From Archivesica marissinica (taxonomy: Eukaryota > Mollusca > Bivalvia > Venerida > Vesicomyidae): a stretch of 64,000 nt of DNA. The stretch spans positions 1,074,261 to 1,138,260 of the forward strand of contig CM026404.1 in the NCBI GenBank assembly GCA_014843695.1, in the 5' to 3' direction. The position numbers were made by a program, and so were the translations under genes. Of this stretch, positions 59,701 to 64,000 are shown piece by piece; the first letter of the stretch is position 1; the number at the start of each line of letters is the position of its first letter. The notes beneath the pieces were generated by a model. That model had not been told where the DNA came from. It ran no database searches and saw only the letters and a list, made by a program, of their open reading frames with translations.

Positions 59701-60212
59701 TCACCTTATTACAGTTTTAACATGAAAGAATTTGACATCGCCAGTAGGATTTGAACCTACCGCGGTGAGGGGCAAGCAATTTGAAGTTAAAGGCCATAAC
59801 CACTCGGCAACCAAATTGCTATATTTACTAGGAAATATTAATATAGACAGTCAGAAAATCTACTCAATCACAACAGCTCATATGCAGCCTATGACTCGGG
59901 GGGGGGGGATACGAACAGCCGTTAGATCACACTACTGCATTACTCTAGTACTGTATTTGAGGAGAAAGGAAAGGCATTCTTACCCAGTGACAGTCCGAAT
60001 TCCAGCTTAGCCCCGCCCCCATCAGGAACCCTGGCCAGCAGAATGGTAGATGAGTGATATGCCCCTTGCCAGACCAGTTACACACAATTACCCCCATGGC
60101 CCCATCAGATGCTGCACACTTGACTGCATTATAGACATTAGTAATGGCAGCCTCGGGACAACCGGCCAAACTGTTCCAGGCTGAGGTACCGGGACATACA
60201 AAGTAATTCATC
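47790..60212 (-). CDS. GH20-like glycosidase family gene, last five coding exons
   Basis: Minus-strand exons in order: 60212-59984, 58833-58698, 55751-55645, 53784-53660, 47946-47790 (stop TAA). All junctions have AG acceptors and GT donors, and phases match throughout (0, 1, 0, 2). The first reads FVCPGTSAWNSLAGC...CNWSGKGH...PGFLMGAGLSW, the segment near the end of the catalytic barrel in a subgroup of glycoside hydrolase family 20 (beta-N-acetylhexosaminidase-like) proteins. Later exons give LGRAETYLL, NGSLLYQFLLNP, a helical stretch ending TCDLMLLAVK, and EVYESVWKQSYLEHGLKIS, as in that subgroup's helical C-terminal domain. The catalytic Asp-Glu exons lie to the right of 60212 and were not found before 64000. 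Activity is inferred from family only; the last four exons were found by splice signals and phase. Confidence 0.72.
48301..48548 (-). mobile_element. SINE of the 'tccgattagtgcagtgg' family
   Basis: On the minus strand: head tccgattagtgcagtggtta with A-box, B-box gggttcgatcc, body tgggttttctccgcgtactc, and tail ending cattgtaaaataataaa. A full plus-strand relative is at 61572-61823. Confidence 0.82.
48991..51618 (-). mobile_element. 'tccgattagcgc' SINE expanded by an internal 48-bp satellite
   Basis: Its tail lies on the left (aatttaaactttatttataa, about 49001) and its head on the right (gtcgtcctaatcggacagcg, about 51601). Between them about 50 units of 48 bp (agtctgatatggtgaacatc, then tcacaggagtacccggagag, then aacccaca) match the SINE's single internal segment cggagtacgcggagaaaacc at 48415-48435. 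The body of this SINE was amplified in place. It is in the last intron of the GH20-like gene. Confidence 0.87.
51882..52042 (+). mobile_element. MITE-like element, acagtcaaacctgtctta termini
   Basis: Third copy of the 3790/46432 family. The right terminus is imperfect (acaggtttgacttcac). Confidence 0.72.
52085..53045 (-). mobile_element. 'gtcgtgata' SINE expanded by an internal 38-bp satellite
   Basis: The left flank holds the SINE tail in reverse (ttttagctcgattgcgaaac, then gggctcattcctgatgga). The right flank (gattcaagtgtgttgcctaa, about 53022) is the next SINE segment in order. In between, about 22 units of 'accacaatgagggagagaga' plus 'agaggtaacatggaatat' correspond to the single Pu/Py tract of normal copies (46858-46900 in reverse). 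Confidence 0.88.
53055..53658. repeat. 26-bp then 78-bp tandem repeats ending at a GH20-like exon donor
   Basis: Short units (cgacttataccgacgggaca) give way to about five 78-bp units (gggacacaaacgcacaacct, then cagggttacaagacggacac, then agtattcattacagcacaga). The last unit's 'actcgacttatactta' includes the splice donor of exon 53784-53660 on the minus strand. Confidence 0.85.
53873..53959 (-). mobile_element. Fragment of the tRNA-Thr-like SINE body
   Basis: The reverse complement of the SINE body: ggttcttttacgtgcacagt, then cacgagacctcggtttaaag. No head remains. Confidence 0.78.
54005..54680. repeat. AT-rich tandem repeat, mixed 30/39-bp units
   Basis: 'tatctatatatgtaaaatat' followed by 'atatggtatg', some units with an extra 'aaaatataa'. 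Long and short units alternate irregularly. Confidence 0.88.
54695..55585. repeat. 30-bp satellite (aatatattgccaacaggttt)
   Basis: About 30 units of aatatattgccaacaggttt plus caattccatc, some with caagtccatc. It ends about 60 bases from the donor of the GH20-like exon 55751-55645. All forward frames are open through it, which gives spurious long ORFs. Confidence 0.93.
55890..56815. repeat. 26-bp satellite with a 3-unit (78-bp) higher-order period
   Basis: About 34 units of gaataaaatgtgtcagtcaa plus gtggtt. Between about 55917 and 56280 nearly every third unit is the variant gaatataatgcg. Two short GT-rich interruptions (tgtgtgtggttgttg) occur at about 56425 and 56705. Confidence 0.92.
56822..58697. 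repeat. 20-bp satellite (cacccatatatacccacctc) ending exactly at an exon donor
   Basis: About 90 units with a c/a variant (acctcc/acatcc) and frequent 1-base deletions. On the minus strand the unit reads gtgggtatatatgggtggag; the GT donor of exon 58833-58698 (CAG|gtgggtata) is the first unit. Confidence 0.93.
59283..59820 (-). mobile_element. tRNA-Leu-like SINE carrying a nested second SINE
   Basis: The tail and body segment at 59306-59366 (ggtgatatggcgactcttca) continues at 59520 (cgagtgtccctctgagcagt). The head is at about 59750-59815 (minus strand: ttggttgccgagtggttatg, B-box ggttcaaatcc). It is not internally amplified, so it shows the ancestral single-copy state of the 44801-46130 array. 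Confidence 0.8.
59367..59519 (-). mobile_element. Nested 5'-truncated 'gtcgtgata' SINE with 13-bp target duplication
   Basis: Reverse-oriented tail (atttattttagcttgattgc) and body with ctcattcctgatggaaatca. Flanked by cgagtgtccctct at 59354-59366 and 59520-59532. It dates the Leu-like SINE as older. Confidence 0.9.
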
Positions 60213-60354
60213 CTGTTAGAAAGATACAACAAATTGTATGCATACATTTACACCTGTATAAAATGCTGATCATGGATAAGTTTATCAGTAGATAGTTTAT
60301 GCTTCCTATCATGTTGATACATAATGCTACATGTATATCAAATGGTTTTTTTGC

Positions 60355-60598
60355 TTGTTTTTTGGGTTTAACCAACTGTTTAGGTCATATGGTGACTCCC
60401 CAGCTATTATTGGTGGAGGAAGAAGCCAGGTGCCCCTACGAGCAGTATTTCAGGCCCCCGGGTAGAACCACCAACCTACTGCAAGCCAGCTTGATATCTT
60501 CCTCACTCGAAAGAATTTGAAACCCCAGTGGGATTCGAACCTACAGCGGTGAGGAGCTGAGTTTAAGTCACCTTAACCACTCGAGCACGGAGGCCCAC
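60355..60598 (-). mobile_element. tRNA-Leu-like SINE, unexpanded copy
   Basis: Minus-strand head: cctccgtgctcgagtggtta and B-box ggttcgaatccc. The body holds tggtggaggaagaagccagg once. Confidence 0.82.
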
Positions 60599-60639
60599 CA
60601 ATATCAAATGTATTCCACCCAGTAAGCAAGTGGTTGGTT

Positions 60640-60890
60640 TTGTTTGATTTAGCGTGGCATTGGTGAAAGTGCCCAGTTGTCCCTCGTGCAACGTTCCAAT
60701 TATATGGAGTCTCCAGGTGCCCCATCGAGCAACGGCACGTGCAGATGCTTTTAGAACCATGGACACTCCTCAAACCAGACCGATGGCTTCCTCTCTTCAA
60801 GGAATCCAACTCGAGTACGGCTCAAACCCACAGCGGTGAGGGCAAATGACCAACAGCCATTACCGGTAACAACACACCCACAGAGGCCGC
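60640..60890 (-). mobile_element. Degenerate relative of the tRNA-Leu-like SINE
   Basis: It keeps order but not identity: tggagtctccaggtgcccca, gatggcttcctctcttcaag, cagcggtgagggcaaatgac. The stretch 60891-61339 that follows shows nothing recognised. Confidence 0.55.
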
Positions 60891-61339
60891 TAATAATCAG
60901 TAATACTGATGTACTTTAAACTTATAGAATAATACAACAAAAATTGTACTTTAAACTTATAGAATAATTCAACAAAGATAAATACTACAATATTAAAACA
61001 AATGATCAGATCATACAGGTGTGTTTCTACTCCTACAAGAACGACAACATATACGCTTTCATTCGCACCAACAAGAGTGATTAATATAAGTTGTTAAAAA
61101 ACAAATTATCTTACCCATGTTTATATAATGGTTTGCAAATTTCTGTGAAATTATGATTGGCCTGAAATAGACATGCGTCAATATAGAGAGTGTATAACAC
61201 ATGCAATGTTGGTTTGTTCTAATGCTTACAGTTGTATCGACTAGGGATTTTCTTGAGCGGAATGACGGGTCGCCTAGCACTGCCCTTTTCAGTCACGCAT
61301 GATTGCCATTTAGCCCCGCCCTTTTGCCTTTTTTAAAAT

Positions 61340-61530
61340 TTATTTATAAACCTCAACAGGCGAGTGCCTTCCGAGCTGGCAGACATATATAAACTTCAAC
61401 AGGCGAGTGCCTTCCAAGCAGGCAGACATATATAAACCTCAACAGGCGAGTACCTTCCGAGCAGGCAGACATATATAAACCTCAACAGGCGAGTACCTTC
61501 CGAGCAGGCAGACATATATAAACTTTAACT
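61340..61530. repeat. 43-bp tandem repeat
   Basis: Four units of aacctcaacaggcgagtacc, then ttccgagcaggcagacatat. Confidence 0.88.
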
Positions 61531-61571
61531 CGTCCGCCCTTTTGACCAATATATACTGCCCTACCACCTTA

Positions 61572-61823
61572 CTGTCCGATTAGCGCAGTGGTTAGCGTGC
61601 TCGCTTCTCATCAATGCAACCCCGGGTTCGATCCTTGGACCGGGAAGTATGTGAGATGGTACGGTGGTCGTCAAATCGTACAGGTGGGTTTTTTCCCGGG
61701 TATTCCGGTTTCCTCCCACACGAATGACCACATTTACGCTTTCATCGGTGCCAATGAGAGTGATTAATATAATATTAAAACTTGCTTCGCAATCGTTGTA
61801 AAATAAATAAAGTTTAAACTTTA
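61572..61823 (+). mobile_element. SINE of the 'tccgattagcgcagtgg' family, full length
   Basis: Head tccgattagcgcagtggtta with B-box gggttcgatcc, body ggtttcctcccacacgaatg, tail gcaatcgttgtaaaataaat. Reference copy for 48301-48548 and the expanded 48991-51618. Confidence 0.87.
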
Positions 61824-61924
61824 CTACCTCGTTAATTAGCTGTCAATCACTGTAAGATAGGAAATGTTCCTAGGTGGACATACAAATACTTCAAGCACCA
61901 ACTTCACCGCTGAAAATGCACACA

Positions 61925-62148
61925 CCCTCTTTTCTGACCCACCCTGCACTTTTTCGGACCACCCTGCCCTTTTTTTTACCCACCCTGCCCTTTTTCGGAC
62001 CCACCCTGCCCTTTTTTTTACCCACCCTGCCCTTTTTCGGACCCACCCTGCCCTTTTTTTTACCCACCCTGCCCTTTTTCGGACCCACCCTGCCCTTTTT
62101 TTTACCCACCCTGCCCTTTTTCGGACCCACCCTGCCCTTTTTTCCACT
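61925..62148. repeat. About 42-bp dimeric tandem repeat (acccaccctgccc)
   Basis: Alternating half-units 'cggacccaccctgccctttt' and 'tttacccaccctgcccttt', about five dimers. Confidence 0.88.
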
Positions 62149-62152
62149 CTAG

Positions 62153-62335
62153 AATAAACCCTACCATCAGACCTGATCGCATGGCAACCCTACCATCAGA
62201 TCTGATCGCATGGCAACCCTACCATCAGACCTGATCGCATGGCAACACTACCATCAGACCTGATCGCATGGCAACCCTACCATCAGACCTGATCGCATGG
62301 CAACCCTACCATCAGACCTGATCGCATGGCAACTT
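62153..62335. repeat. 29-bp tandem repeat
   Basis: Six units of aaccctaccatcagacctga plus tcgcatggc. The next 60 bases (to about 62400) are a degraded piece of the tRNA-Leu-like SINE body (cttagcgactttccagcttt). Confidence 0.88.
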
Positions 62336-62658
62336 TCCACAGCTTCGGACCAATTACTTAGCGACTTTCCAGCTTTTATTGATGAAGGAACACCAAAGTT
62401 CCGGGTAGTGTGTAAGATAGTGTGTAACCTAGCTTGATCTCGGATTTCTTAAACCAGATGAACTTGACACACCTTGTGTGTAACATTGTGATATCTACTA
62501 TTAACTATATACAGTCGAACTTCGTTGCCTCAAACTCAACGGGTCTGTGAATAATGGTTTGAGTCATGGGTGGTTCTAGCTAAGGATAGTCAGTCTAGAG
62601 TGATATTGAGAATGTATTAGTAGCTTACTGTTGTATAGTGGTGTACACAAGACAACCC

Positions 62659-62793
62659 ACAGTCTACATCCGCTCCGTCAAAGTGGGTTATGTCGAATTC
62701 TCCGGATCAAAGTCCTGTTTCAGACACAAATTTCAGTTATGTCAAAGTGCTTTGTTTGGTCCGACGGAATTCGACATAACGGATGTAGACTGT
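62659..62793. mobile_element. Short agtctacatccg MITE, separate insertion
   Basis: Termini acagtctacatccg and cggatgtagactgt. Inner arms gttatgtcgaattc and gaattcgacataac are inverted repeats. It is shorter than, and independent of, the three copies in the duplicated blocks. Confidence 0.82.
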
Positions 62794-62984
62794 AATCCAA
62801 TAAATCCTTCCCTCATTGTTTGATATTCCGTATTTTTACGACGGCGTTTCATAATCATGTTAAATGATATTATAATCTATAAGAATATCGATATTTTGGT
62901 AAATATATTATGCAATTCAATGATGAATGGTTTAAATCTACATATAATGTTGTGTCAGGTAGAGTTATGCATTCTGAAAATAGA

Positions 62985-63395
62985 ATGTGTGTAACATGGT
63001 GATATGTAAATAGAACGTGTGTAACATGGTGATCTGTAAATAGAACATGTGTAACATGGAGATATGTAAATAGAACATGTGTAACATGGTGATATGTAAA
63101 TAGAACATGTGTAACATGGTGATATGTAAATAGAACGTGTGTAACATGGTGATATGTAAATAGAATGTGTGTAACATGGTGATCTGTAAATAGAACGTGT
63201 GTAACATGGTGATATGTAAATAGAACGTGTGTAACATGGTGATATGTAAATAGAACGTGTGTAACATGGTGATATGTAAATAGAACACATGTAACATGGT
63301 GATATGTAAATAGAACGTGTGTAACATGGTGATATGTAAATAGAACACATGTAACATGGTGATATGTAAATAGAACATGTGTAACATGGTGATAT
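62985..63395. repeat. 30-bp satellite (gatatgtaaatagaacgtgt)
   Basis: About 13-14 units of gatatgtaaatagaacgtgt plus gtaacatggt, with acgtgt/acatgt/acacat variants. Confidence 0.92.
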
Positions 63396-63758
63396 GTGTC
63401 TACTCTCCTTAATTCATACATTGACAAGTTATGAATTTACTAGTTTGATTTTACAACTAACTATATAAAAAATATATGGAAATGCACTGGGTGATTTGTA
63501 AGACCCGATTCTCACCAATTCTTCCCCTTGACTGTTTTTTTTTTAAACTATGCCTTCGAAGAATTTGTTCTTAATAAAAGTAAAAACTTCTAGAATCTGT
63601 AATCTAAAATAAACATATGTGTCATTAACCCATTCAACACCAAGTAACTGACATGGACTGGTGCATGTGTTCAGACCAATAAATTAATAAGAAAATGACA
63701 TTTGGACCAGTTCATTTATCAAAATGGGTAATTTGTTCTAAAAATAGTAATATTACTG

Positions 63759-63825
63759 ACAAAAAGTGCAGATCCTGATGAGACGGCTTGTCACGAGCCG
63801 GCTCATCTGGATCTACACTTTTTGT
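63759..63825. repeat. Near-perfect 67-bp palindrome (hairpin)
   Basis: Left arm acaaaaagtgcagatcc, right arm ggatctacactttttgt, with an inner tgatgagacggct pairing largely with agccggctcatct. The loop is tgtcacg. It sits inside an otherwise unremarkable AT-rich stretch (63400-64000) with no gene seen. Confidence 0.85.
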
Positions 63826-64000
63826 AAGCCTATTGAGATGCCTGTGGTGTTGAAAGATATGCAATGTAGAATGATTTATGCACATTCAGTACTTCGCTAT
63901 TGTGATTTACTAAATGATTTACAAACCACGCGGAAGGGCTCGGAAACGTGATAATAAGTTGCATACGGTGCGCTATTTTTAGAACGTACTTAAAATTATG

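Overview
The window is animal nuclear DNA. It is AT-rich, with large introns, GT-AG and GC-AG splice sites, tRNA-derived SINEs, MITE-like inverted-repeat elements, one LINE and exceptionally dense satellite DNA. The single-exon Toll-like receptor and the repeat landscape fit a lophotrochozoan, probably a bivalve mollusc. That placement is inference. There is one 1000-base assembly gap (27545-28544).

Left part (1-10225, + strand): the 3' portion of a THUMPD2-type RNA guanine-N2 methyltransferase gene. Five exons (1-141, 2737-3101, 6034-6324, 8400-8635, 9175-10225) join in consistent phase and carry the THUMP region, the methyltransferase fold and the C-terminus. A tandem array ends at or next to the acceptor of exons 2, 3 and 4. 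In exons 2 and 3 the array unit contains the acceptor itself. Two exons also contain 33-bp (11-residue) coding minisatellites.

Middle part (10226-44130): the last two exons of that gene recur three more times downstream on the same strand (22978-25169, 29345-32431, 38970-41156). Upstream exons are absent, and the coding minisatellite differs in length in nearly every copy (21, about 18.6, about 62 and about 18.5 units). Between the copies, on the opposite strand, lie two Toll-like receptor copies: one intact, one that has lost its signal peptide. A tandem duplication of about 16.1 kb with a readable junction at 32620/32622 explains much of the layout. A LINE with three frameshifts and a 14-bp target-site duplication sits between copies A and B.

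Right part (44130-64000): the last five coding exons of a minus-strand gene resembling glycoside hydrolase family 20 proteins, with stop at 47790. Its introns and 3' flank are largely satellites. Three arrays (44801-46130, 48991-51618, 52085-53045) can be traced to internal segments of three different SINE families, with both SINE ends still recognisable on either side.

Overall, two ordinary housekeeping-type genes and a receptor pair are embedded in DNA where short segments at splice junctions and inside SINEs have repeatedly been amplified in tandem. Most long open frames in the window are these satellites and not genes.
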